Shown: piece by piece, positions 43,480 through 53,249 of the stretch
Position numbering within the stretch: position 1 is the stretch's first letter
Layout: the number at the start of each line of letters is the position of its first letter
DNA from: Heracleum sosnowskyi
Taxonomy: Eukaryota > Streptophyta > Magnoliopsida > Apiales > Apiaceae
Direction of reading: 5' to 3'
DNA: 64,000 nt
NCBI GenBank assembly: GCA_030848705.1
Contig: CM061240.1
Location: 24,509,001 to 24,573,000 of the forward strand
Program-made: the position numbers and the translations under genes
The notes under the pieces: model-generated
Databases searched by the model: none
What the model saw: only the letters and a program-made list of their open reading frames with translations
Told to the model about the DNA's origin: nothing

Positions 43480-44287
43480 AAGTAAAAAAACACGCGGCAA
43501 TGTTTTCCCTCTTTCTAATAAAACATTTCCCCTTAGAAAATTTTATTCCCCCTCACCCAAAATTTCCCCTATCCCCCGAAACATTTTCCCCCCTTAGACC
43601 CCAATTCATTTCCCCCAATTCATTTCCCCCATCTCTCAGCCCCGACCCCGTTTCTCTCTAAAACTCTAAAACATTTCCCTCAAAAAACCCTAAATCTCTC
43701 AACCCCGACCCCGTTTCTTTCACTCAACTCTCAATCGAAAACAAACTCTAACTCATTTAAACTCAATCTCCAATTAAATCTCTCTCAAATAGAAGAAGAG
43801 GAACCCGAAATCTTAGATCGAAGAAGAACAAATTCGAATTAGTAAGTCATTTTCCAGATTCGAATTAGTAAGTCATTTTAATTTAAGTTTGAATTAGTTG
43901 CTTTTTTCTAATTTGAACTTCTTTTTTTTCAGAATGGTTGCTTCTTTAGCTTGGGTCATCTTGAATTAGTAAGTTCATGTGTTATTACTTGTCTTTATTT
44001 TTGCATGTATTTTTTACTTAATGTCTTTAATATTCTTGTTTTTAGATTGGATGAACTGTTCTTGTGTTTTTGAATAAACTTTGTCTTTGTTTTTGTTTTT
44101 AGATGAATTAACTTAAGTACTGAAGTAGATGGTAGTTGGTTTTAGGTTAATTATTTCAGTCACTTAATTACGTTAGGTCTCTATTTAGACAGATTATGAA
44201 CTAGAATCCTACAAAGCTTATACATTCACATAACTCCTTACTGTTCATTATCCATTCTATGTTGTAAAGCTTTTCCAAGTTGTAGAA
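43480..44287. other. Interior of inner CACTA, left part
   Basis: C/T-rich with repeated CCCCGACCCCGTTTCT units (43645 and 43705), then TTCGAATTAGTAAGTCATTTT duplicated at 43835-43885. It resembles a captured gene 5' UTR with introns, but no coding exon is recognisable. Confidence 0.4.
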
Positions 44288-44292
44288 TGGTT

Positions 44293-44787
44293 TGTTAGGC
44301 CGAATACAATATAATCAAATATATATGAGAATAACAATAATCAAGAACACTGTTTATGAATCAAATAAACTGTAATTGTATTAACAGCTTCTCTCTTTAT
44401 GATGTTAATGAATCACAAAGAGCTTCTAGGTTACAAGAATAATAATCAATGATCGCATCCCTTCTAGGGATAGCATATCTGTGTTTATATATTACACAGC
44501 TACATACAATCCATCTCTAATTGATATTCCTATAAGTTAGCTATACAATTCATATCAATTAAGGATTGCTTCTTATCTTCTATTCCGTTTCCTTAGCTGT
44601 ATCAATATATTCTGCTTCTTTCCATCTTCAGAATATATTGCTTCTAGAATATTCAATTCAGCACCGACAGCTAATTCAACTATCACCACGTCAGACTTTA
44701 ACAAACTCTGACTGGCTTCAATGTAAACTCTGATTAACACCTGGTACTTAAACACTGATGAGCAGACGTCAGCAATTATATTTAACA
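44293..44787 (-). repeat. 3' LTR of the Sirevirus-like Copia (495 bp)
   Basis: TGTTAGGCCG ... ATATTTAACA. It matches 55650-56144 except for an A/C change in gggatagcatatctg. Confidence 0.97.
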
Positions 44788-44931
44788 ATCTCCCCCAACT
44801 TGTTCATACTAAAATGTACAAGTTAAAAAGATAATTGATGATGTCAAAACATATAACAAATGCAGTGTTTAAAATATAACAGAGTTTAACTTTAACTTAG
44901 AACATAAAACTTAAAAACTTACAGTCAGACT

Positions 44932-47900
44932 TTATTTGATTTCTTGAATATCAGGCACTGTCCTGAGATAGTCTGTAAGTAATCTTTTCTCAGCTCTTTC
45001 CAGTTCAGCAATCATAATCTCTTTCAGCTTCTTCAATTCTGGGTCACTTTCACCAGTTTGATATATGGCAGCCCTCAGAGAATAAATACTGTTTTTCCTC
45101 ATTTCATTTCCAAGTCTTATATAATATGATTTGTCTGACTCCAAATTGAATTCCAAGACTTTGATACCCAGTGTTGTCTTGAACTTGGCACTATTTCTTT
45201 TCATCTCAACAATCTTTCCATGAACATCTCTGTACTTAGGAATATATGCACTAGAAACACCACCTCCAAAAAGCACTTTAGATTTCATCATTCTGTCTTT
45301 TATGACAAGAGCAGCATCATGAGTACTTTTGTTTTTGATTTTGAGAAGGTATAAAACATACTCAAGCTCTTCCCATAGCTTCAATTGAATATCAGCTTCT
45401 CCTACTCTGTATACTCTTCCATCAGACATGAAGTATAACAGAACCTCTTTCTTCAAACCCCTGTGATAGACCATCTGAACAGATTCCAGTTTATCAAGGC
45501 TCTCTTGAGATACCCCAATACCAGCTTCTGCCAGTGAAGTTTGATCTAAAGATCTGTTGTTTATTCTCTTCTCCCTATGTGAACCTAAACCAGACTTATC
45601 AAAAGATTCTTTTCCAAGTACAGTCCTGGTTTGAGAAAAGTCCACAGGTTGAAGTGTCAGAGTTTCAGAAAGTGTAGGTCTTAAGAAACCTTTGAGTTGA
45701 GGAGCTAGCTGAGTTTGTACAACTTGAGCTTTGTCAGAGGTTGTCACAACTTTAGTAGAAACATCAACATGAGCAGCGTCAGAGGTTGATTTACTTATCC
45801 TTAATTCAACTTGAGCAATGTCAGAGGTTGAATAATTCTTCTTAGGTAACTGTCCTTCTTCTACCAGTATACCTTTTCCTTTATCAGTATTTGTAATTAC
45901 AGGCCTCCTGGTGTATTGTATACTCTGTTGAGTATTTTCCTTGATAGAAATTCCAATTTCTTTCTTTCTAGGAGCCTTTACTGATTTCTTCTTATAATTT
46001 CCAGAAGCAACTTTCTTCTTATGTTCTTCTGCTAGCATTTGTTCTTCCGCTTGAATATCTTCAACAGTAGCATCTTGACCATGCTCAGCTAGAAACAATT
46101 GAGTTGCAACTTCTTCATCAGTAATTGGAGATTGAGAAGAAAGAAGTAAACTTCTTACTTTTGAAGAAGACTGCCCTCCAGTGTTTATTCCTTTTCCAGC
46201 ATTAGTCTTAGCATCAGAGTTTGACCTCCTCCCTTGCTCTTGAACATTCTTTTTCCTTTGTTCTTTATCTTTTGCACCACCATCAGTGGTATCATCCTTC
46301 TGAGTCAGAGTTTGAGAGCTCTTGCATTTGTCTTGAGATACTCTCTCCCCCTTTTTGACATCATCAGAAATCAATACTGATGTGAGCAGTTCCAAGGAAT
46401 TTGCAATTGCATCCAGCTTATTTGACATTTCAGCTTGATTCTCTTCAACCTTTGACAATCTGGAGTGAAAAGCCTTCTGTTCTTTACACAAAGATATATA
46501 GAGAGATTTATCCTTTTGCAGTGTAAGTTCCCTTGCAGCTATGTCATTCCTTAGACCATCAATAACCTTGTCAGTACCATCAAAACGATTATTCAAAGAT
46601 TTGACTTGGACTATTGTAGCTTTGAGATGAGTTAGAAGTTCAGGATTTTGAATCTCCTTTGAAGACTTGGTCACAAAATCAGCAGCTCTTTCATCAGAAA
46701 AGATAGTTTCTCTGCTTGACCAATTGGAGAAATACATATCCTGAAAGTGAGCGTCTGTAGCATGTTGAGCAGCAACTCGTTGAGATGTATCAACAGAGTT
46801 TGCAGAAAAATCAGCATTAGAAGAATCAGGAACATCTTCTTCAGTATCATCTTGTGCTCCCTCATGATGAACAGAGTTTGCAATATTCTCTGCAGTGACT
46901 TCAGTGTTTAACTGTGCAGCTTCATCATTAACTTTTTCTGCTATAGCTTCATCTGTCTCAGCATTTAGCTGTGCAGCAACAAGATTCTCAGTGGTTACAA
47001 AAACCTCTGCTTCTTTAGGAACAGCCTCTGCAACAATATCAACTACTTGAACAGCTTCAAGAACCTGATCAACCTCCTCACCCTCTTCTGGATTTGAATT
47101 ATTGACAGAAAGAATTTCTGTATGAGTGGCAAGAGACTCATTTAGGATCTGGGTGGGTTGATCAGCTGCCACATCCTCAGTATCACAAATACTGATACTA
47201 GGATGTGCTTCAAATTCTTCTTCAACAGTCATCTCCAATATTGGTTCAAGAAAATCATCATGAAAAGTAGCATCAGTGTTTGCTCTGGCTTCTTCATGCA
47301 CAGTAGCATTTGCAGAATGAGTTGCAATCACAACCTCAGGAGCTTCAACATTTACAAAAATCCTGTCCTCATCATCAGCATTAACAACAGGCTCATCAGC
47401 AATAATTTCAGGAGCATCATGCTGGACAGCTTCATCCACATTATCAAAAAGATAATTGGCTACTAATCTTCTCTTCCTCTTATGAAGAGTTTCATTATCA
47501 AGATCATCTTCATTATCAGCTTTTGATCGATTTGCTCTCCTCTTCTTATAATGACCCATGGGCTCATCATTTGTCTTAGACACACCTACATTAGTAGATG
47601 GTCTCACAGACCTTGCAGGTTTAGTACCAATGTGCTTAGTCCTACCACCCCTTGCAGGTATGACAGATGTTGATGGAGGTAGCTCTGTTTGTAAAGGCTC
47701 AGGTTGAGGTTCTGGCTGAGAAGGAGCTTGGGTAGGTGGATTAACTTGATCATTTAAAAACTGTTGCACAGAGACAGGTAGCAACAAATCTCCAACAACC
47801 CCTTTCTTAACATCTTTATTACTAAGATCAGAGAATATCCTTTTATGTAATTTAAAACAAGAAACATCTTCTTCAATTACTTCTACTCCTTCAACACAGT

Positions 47901-48540
47901 AAGAAAATAAAATCTGACAGAATCTTGAAAAATAGACTACTCCTCTATTCTCTGTCATTTTCTCTCCTAGATTATTCAAGACAAGTCGTGCAAAATCAAA
48001 ATGATTATCATATAAAAGAGAATACCCGATTTGTAGACTGTCTGTGGGAATAGCATCCCAGTTTGTGCATTTCTTTCCAAACGTCCTTGTAATACAATCA
48101 AAGAAGAAGCTCCACTCCTTCCGTAAGAACGGTCGTTTCAACTGTCCAATCTTGTTCAAGGGTCCAGAATACCCAATCTCTCGCATCATCCTTATCAAAT
48201 CTTCATCACCCATTCCAATAGTATACGACGAAAACTTAGGAAACCCCATCGCAGCCCGAATGGTTCCAGCAGTAATCACATACTCTGTTTCTTCATATTC
48301 AAAGATTATAGATGGGTTCCCAGTTTCACCACCATCATCATACATCCCCGACTCCCAGAACGCCTTGATTTGTAAACCAGAGAGTTTTGCTGGTTCAACT
48401 AAAGCACGCCCAATCGCTGACTGAGCAAGAAAATCTTGAATCATATGAAAAGCTTCTGGGGCATTAACAGTATTTAGTGGTACTGCGTAATTGTTTGGAA
48501 CAAATTCTAACCCAGAAGAAACAAACGCTGTAGTCGCCAT
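44932..48540 (-). CDS. Extra (env-like position) ORF of the Sirevirus-like Copia, 1202 aa
   Basis: Uninterrupted frame from ATG 48540 (MATTAFVSSGLEFVPNNYAV) to 44932, between pol and the 3' LTR in the same orientation. Residues 1-260 form a compact domain (KEWSFFFDCITRTFGKKC, IGYSLLYDNHFDFARLVLNN) of a type I associate with plant transposon-linked proteins. 270-620 is low complexity, first Pro-rich with basic KKRRANRSK-like patches, then acidic and Ala/Glu-rich. About 660-730 is coiled-coil-prone. A C-terminal domain from about 1010 has LLYFMSDGRVYRVGEADIQL and LWEELEYVLYLLKIKNKSTH. No clear signal peptide or membrane span is seen, so a true envelope role is doubtful. Function unknown. A TATTTATAC box lies about 140 bp upstream. 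Confidence 0.8.
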   Translation of the reverse strand: MATTAFVSSGLEFVPNNYAVPLNTVNAPEAFHMIQDFLAQSAIGRALVEPAKLSGLQIKAFWESGMYDDGGETGNPSIIFEYEETEYVITAGTIRAAMGFPKFSSYTIGMGDEDLIRMMREIGYSGPLNKIGQLKRPFLRKEWSFFFDCITRTFGKKCTNWDAIPTDSLQIGYSLLYDNHFDFARLVLNNLGEKMTENRGVVYFSRFCQILFSYCVEGVEVIEEDVSCFKLHKRIFSDLSNKDVKKGVVGDLLLPVSVQQFLNDQVNPPTQAPSQPEPQPEPLQTELPPSTSVIPARGGRTKHIGTKPARSVRPSTNVGVSKTNDEPMGHYKKRRANRSKADNEDDLDNETLHKRKRRLVANYLFDNVDEAVQHDAPEIIADEPVVNADDEDRIFVNVEAPEVVIATHSANATVHEEARANTDATFHDDFLEPILEMTVEEEFEAHPSISICDTEDVAADQPTQILNESLATHTEILSVNNSNPEEGEEVDQVLEAVQVVDIVAEAVPKEAEVFVTTENLVAAQLNAETDEAIAEKVNDEAAQLNTEVTAENIANSVHHEGAQDDTEEDVPDSSNADFSANSVDTSQRVAAQHATDAHFQDMYFSNWSSRETIFSDERAADFVTKSSKEIQNPELLTHLKATIVQVKSLNNRFDGTDKVIDGLRNDIAARELTLQKDKSLYISLCKEQKAFHSRLSKVEENQAEMSNKLDAIANSLELLTSVLISDDVKKGERVSQDKCKSSQTLTQKDDTTDGGAKDKEQRKKNVQEQGRRSNSDAKTNAGKGINTGGQSSSKVRSLLLSSQSPITDEEVATQLFLAEHGQDATVEDIQAEEQMLAEEHKKKVASGNYKKKSVKAPRKKEIGISIKENTQQSIQYTRRPVITNTDKGKGILVEEGQLPKKNYSTSDIAQVELRISKSTSDAAHVDVSTKVVTTSDKAQVVQTQLAPQLKGFLRPTLSETLTLQPVDFSQTRTVLGKESFDKSGLGSHREKRINNRSLDQTSLAEAGIGVSQESLDKLESVQMVYHRGLKKEVLLYFMSDGRVYRVGEADIQLKLWEELEYVLYLLKIKNKSTHDAALVIKDRMMKSKVLFGGGVSSAYIPKYRDVHGKIVEMKRNSAKFKTTLGIKVLEFNLESDKSYYIRLGNEMRKNSIYSLRAAIYQTGESDPELKKLKEIMIAELERAEKRLLTDYLRTVPDIQEIK

Positions 48541-49897
48541 TAGTAAAATTTGAAAGAAATCAAAGAAATTTATGCAAAAGATTCGTAAGAGTTTGTGAGC
48601 AGGGATGTGTTTGTGAGTATGTGTGTGTGTAAATTGAAGTAAGATGTGAAAGGTTTAGACGTATGTGTGTGTATTGTATAAATATGAAATTCAAAATTAA
48701 AAACTGAACAGTTTTTAATCATTAATACACAACTGTCTTACTCCTTTAATTATGTGAGTGGGACACGTGGCACATATGGAATGACTGACAGCAAGTAATT
48801 GACAGTTTCCAATGCGCATGCGCAGTAAAAACAGCAATAATTACCGCCTGTTACACTTTTCTAGGAAATTAACCTCTCTCCTCTGTTTAAAACATTCTTG
48901 ATCAACTGTCCAATCATACTCTTTTTAAATTTTCAAAACAAATGTCTTTTTCTCAAAATTATAATATGTCTGAAACCAACAAAATTGATTTTAATCACCA
49001 GAGATTAAAATTAAAGTACCTCGGCGTAGAGTACATAATTCATTAGTGTTTACCAATCCTCCTCCTTTAGAAACAAACTCTTTTCACAAACTGTACAGAT
49101 GTGAGTATTTGTGTGTGAATTAGCAGAGTTTACTGAATATGAATATTTAGACCATCTCAAAGTGCATAAAATCCACGAACTAAAGTAGTAAAAACTGGTT
49201 GCCTAAACTCTCATGTATTACAAAAAATCTGATTTTTATATCTAAACTCTGTATACTGATATCCTTTCATTTGGATATATCTTTTATTTTTCACCCCCTT
49301 CATATAGATTTTTTTTTCCAGTAATCAGTGGTTGACACTAGTCACCAAAAATCAAAGATTTTAGCCCTTATTTCATACAATAAGTTCTTGGATCTTCCTA
49401 GGCACAACATGATCTCAAAAGAATTTGTGCTCTTTTTGGCATCTTTTGATTCGAGGGTGAATTATTTGCAATTAATAATCAGAGTTTAGACTTTTCATCA
49501 GTTTAATACAATTAATTTATGAGAGAAAATGCAAACAACTAATACAAACTCAGTATATAGAATCAATAAACTAAGAGATGCTATAAATATACAGACAGTA
49601 TCATGCTGTGTAAAATTTCTGTACATTCTGTAATCAGAATCTATAATACTTAGAAGGATTCATGATTACTTACTGAAAATCATGCTTCATACATTTTTCT
49701 TCATCGGTCCATGTGTTTCAGACAAAAATCATAATCAGAGTTTAACATCAGACTTTAACCGACAGAGTATGACTGACAGAGTATGACTAACAGAGTTTTC
49801 TTATCAGAGTTTAGCATGCTGGTGCAAATAACAGTTAACACATGCAAAGAATCATGAGCATAAAATCATGTATAGAGTTTGAATCTAACCAGCATCT
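48541..49897 (-). other. Spacer between pol and the extra ORF
   Basis: 1357 bp without a coding frame. Contains many AAACTCTG / CAGAGTTT repeats, clustered at 49725-49830, and possible promoter sequence for the extra ORF. Confidence 0.6.
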
Positions 49898-52800
49898 CTA
49901 GTCAAAACCAGAGATCATTCCAAGTTCATTTACCAGCCTTGTAAAGGTAGCTTCACTCAAAGGTTTGGTGAAGATATCTGCAAGCTGTTGGTCTGTAGAT
50001 ACAAAATGAAGCTCAATATCTCCTTCTTCTACATGTTCTCTGATAAAATGATATCTTATGCTGATGTGCTTGGTCATGGAGTGCTGTACTGGATTACCTG
50101 TCATAGCAATAGCACTTTGATTATCACAGTAAATAGGTATTTTAGAGTACCTTAATCCATAGTCCAGCAACTGATTCTTCATCCAAAGAATTTGTGCACA
50201 ACAGCTACCAGCAGCTATGTACTCTGCTTCTGCAGTGGATGTTGAGATTGACTTTTGTTTCTTGCTGTACCAAGAAACTAACCTGTCACCTAAAAATTGA
50301 CAGCTTCCACTTGTGCTCTTTCTATCTATCTTACAGCCTGCAAAATCTGCATCAGAGTAACCAATTAACTTAAACTCTGATTCTCTAGGATACCACAAAC
50401 CCAAGGTTATGGTTCCTTTAAGATACTTAAAGATCCTTTTCACAGCTGTTAGATGTGGCTCTCTGGGGTCTGCTTGGAATCTTGCACAAAGACATGTGGC
50501 ATACATGATGTCTGGTCTGCTTGCAGTAAGATACAACAGAGACCCTATCATGCCTCTATAGTTTGTCATATCGACTGGTGCCCCACTGTCCTTGTCTAGC
50601 TTTGTTGCAGTTGCCATGGGAGTTGTGGCAGATGAACTATCAAGCATACCAAATTTCTTCAGAAGATTTCTGGTATATTTTGCCTGATTAATAAAAATCC
50701 CATCATCTGTTTGCTTGACCTGTAAGCCTAGAAAATAACTAAGCTCTCCCATCATGCTCATTTGGTACCTGGACTGCATAAGCTTTGCAAACTTCTGACA
50801 GAGTTTGTCATTAGTAGATCCAAAAATAATATCATCTACATAAATTTGAACTAAAAGCAAATCATCACCATAATTGAAATAAAACAAGGTTTTATCAATT
50901 TTACCTCTAGTGAACCCACTTTCTAAAAGAAATTGAGCCAGAGTTTCATATCATGCTCTTGGTGCCTGCTTTAGTCCATATAAAGCCTTGTCAAGCCTGT
51001 AGACATAATCTGGATGTTTGAGATCTACAAACCCTGGTGGTTGTTCAACAAACACCTCTTCTTCAAGCTTCCCATTGAGAAAAGCACTCTTTACATCCAT
51101 CTGAAAGACTTTGAACTTTTTGTGTGCAGTATAGGCCAGAAAAATCCTTATTGCCTCCAATCTTGCAACTGGAGCAAAGGTTTCATCATAGTCAATTCCT
51201 TCTTGCTGTGAATAGCCTTTTGCTACAAGTCTAGCCTTGTTCCTTGTAATCACACCATCACTGTCAGTCTTGTTTCTGAAAACCCACTTTGTACCTACTA
51301 CAGATCTGTTCTTTGGTCTAGGTACAAGTGTCCAGACTTCATTCCTCTCAAATTCATTCAACTCTTCTTGCATAGCTGTTATCCAGTTAGCATCTTGAAG
51401 AGCTTCTTCCACTTTCTTTGGTTCTGTTTGAGACAAGAAAGCATGATACAGGCATTCATTTGTAGTAGCACTTCTAGTTCTTACACTAGCATCAGGATCT
51501 CCAATTATGAGATCAGGTGTATGTGCCTGTGTCCACTTTCTTGCTGTTGGTAAGTGGCTTCTTGTATCAATATTGGATCCTCCCCCTTGATCCATGCTCT
51601 CCTGATTCATGTGTTGACTTTCTGCAGCTTCTGAGGCTCCCCCTGAATTGGACTGCTCAGAGTTTGAGCTTTCAGAGTTTGAATCAGCTTCCTCAACAGA
51701 CTCACTTTGAGTGTTTGAGTCACCATGTTGAGCTGCCTCACACTCCCCCTCAACTGGTTCTCTGTTTTGAGAATTTTCAGTTTCTCCATTATTTACCAGT
51801 AAAGGTTCAGAGTATGCTTCGTCAGAGTTTATCAGAACCGCTTCATCAGAGTTTGTCGGTACTGCTTCATCAGAGTTTACATCATCAGAGAATAAATCTT
51901 CATTTTCAAAGCGCAGTTGATCATATTCATCTAAGTCATCAAGTCCAGTTATTTTCTTGTCATCAAATGACACATGTATAGATTCCATGATCACCTTTGT
52001 TCTCAGATTGTATACTCTGAATGCTTTTGTTGACAATGGATAGCCAACAAAAATTCCTTCATCAGCTTTTAACTCAAATTTGGTCAACTGTTCAGGATGA
52101 GTCTTCAGAATAAAACACTTACATCCAAATATATGAAAGTATTTCAAATTTGGCTTCTTGTTCTTCACCATCTCATATGGTGTCTTTCCATGCTTGTTGA
52201 TCAATGTTGCATTCTGAGTAAAACAAGCAGTTTGAACAGCTTCTGCCCAGAAATAGGTTGGTAACTTTGCTTCATCAAGCATTGTTCTGGCAGCTTCAAT
52301 TAGAGTTCTGTTCTTTCTTTCAACTACACCATTTTGCTGTGGAGTCCCTGGTGCAGAAAACTCTTGCTTCACTCCTCTTTCCTTGCAGAAAGCTTCCAAT
52401 ACTGAATTTCTGAATTCAGTTCCATTATCACTTCTTATTATCTTTACTTTGTACTGTGATCCTTTATCCAGTTGATTTACATGATCCATCAGGGTCTGAG
52501 CAGTTTCATCCTTCTTTGCCAAGAAATAAACCCAAGTGTATCTAGTATACTCATCAACAATTACTAGAGTATATTTCTTTCTGCCCATAGACATTACATT
52601 TACTGGACCAAAGAGATCAACATGTAGAAGATGATATGGCTCCACAATTGAAGATTCAGACTTGCTCTTGAAAGATGACTTTCTTAGCTTGGCCTTTTGA
52701 CAAGAATCACACAGGCCATCTAAGCTAAGTATTGACTTGGGAAGTCCCCTTACAAGATCTTTTCTTATCAGCTCATTGATGTTGTTCAAATTTAGATGAG

Positions 52801-53236
52801 AGAGCTTCTTATGCCATTTCCAACTCTCTTCATTTGACATTCTTGCTGTCAGACACACAGTTTTTCCATCAGAGTTTGTTACCAAACTTGCTTCATAGAT
52901 GTTGTTGCGCCTGTGTCCAACTAGAACAACTTTTCCAGTAGATTTACTGATCACTTCACAGTGTTCAGTATGAAAATCTACATGATATCCTCTGTCACAT
53001 ATTTGACTCACAGATAGCAGATCATGTTTGAGTCCTGAGACAAGAGCTACATTCTTGATGATGACACTTCCAAGATTGATATTGCCATATCCCAGAGTAC
53101 GTCCTATGTTGCCATCTCCATAGGAAACTTTTGGGCCAGCCTTCTCCTTAAAGTCTGATAGCAGGGCTTTATTTCCTGTCATATGTCCTGAGCATCCACT
53201 GTCCAAGATAAGTGTGCTCTCTTTTATACCCTGCAA
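49898..53236 (-). pseudogene. Copia pol (protease, integrase, RT, RNase H) with one stop
   Basis: First part 53236-50951: protease LILDSGCSGHMTG; pre-integrase KWHKKLSHLNLNNINELI with a C-x2-C partner; integrase core with HVDLFGP, RSDNGTEF and NGVVERKN; a Ser/Glu/Asn-rich hinge; reverse transcriptase to YGLKQAPRA. A TGA at 50951-50953, where relatives have Trp, stops it. The same frame goes on to 49898 with YVDDIIFGS and RNase H (YSDADFAGCKIDRKSTSGS, STAEAEYIAAGS). The first Met of this frame is uncertain; TTG at 53236 follows a TGA, and the gag frame ends 13 bp upstream in another frame. The single nonsense change is the only defect apparent. Confidence 0.93.
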
Positions 53237-53249
53237 TCACACACAAACA

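Noticed and set aside
44573..44788. 71-aa ORF present twice (also 55930-56145)
   Set aside because: It is inside both LTRs of the Sirevirus-like Copia, and no promoter or known domain supports it.
53227..53248. A 20-bp intron joining gag and pol in the Sirevirus-like Copia
   Set aside because: Too short for plant splicing with the visible GT and AG. Kept only as a question about the junction.
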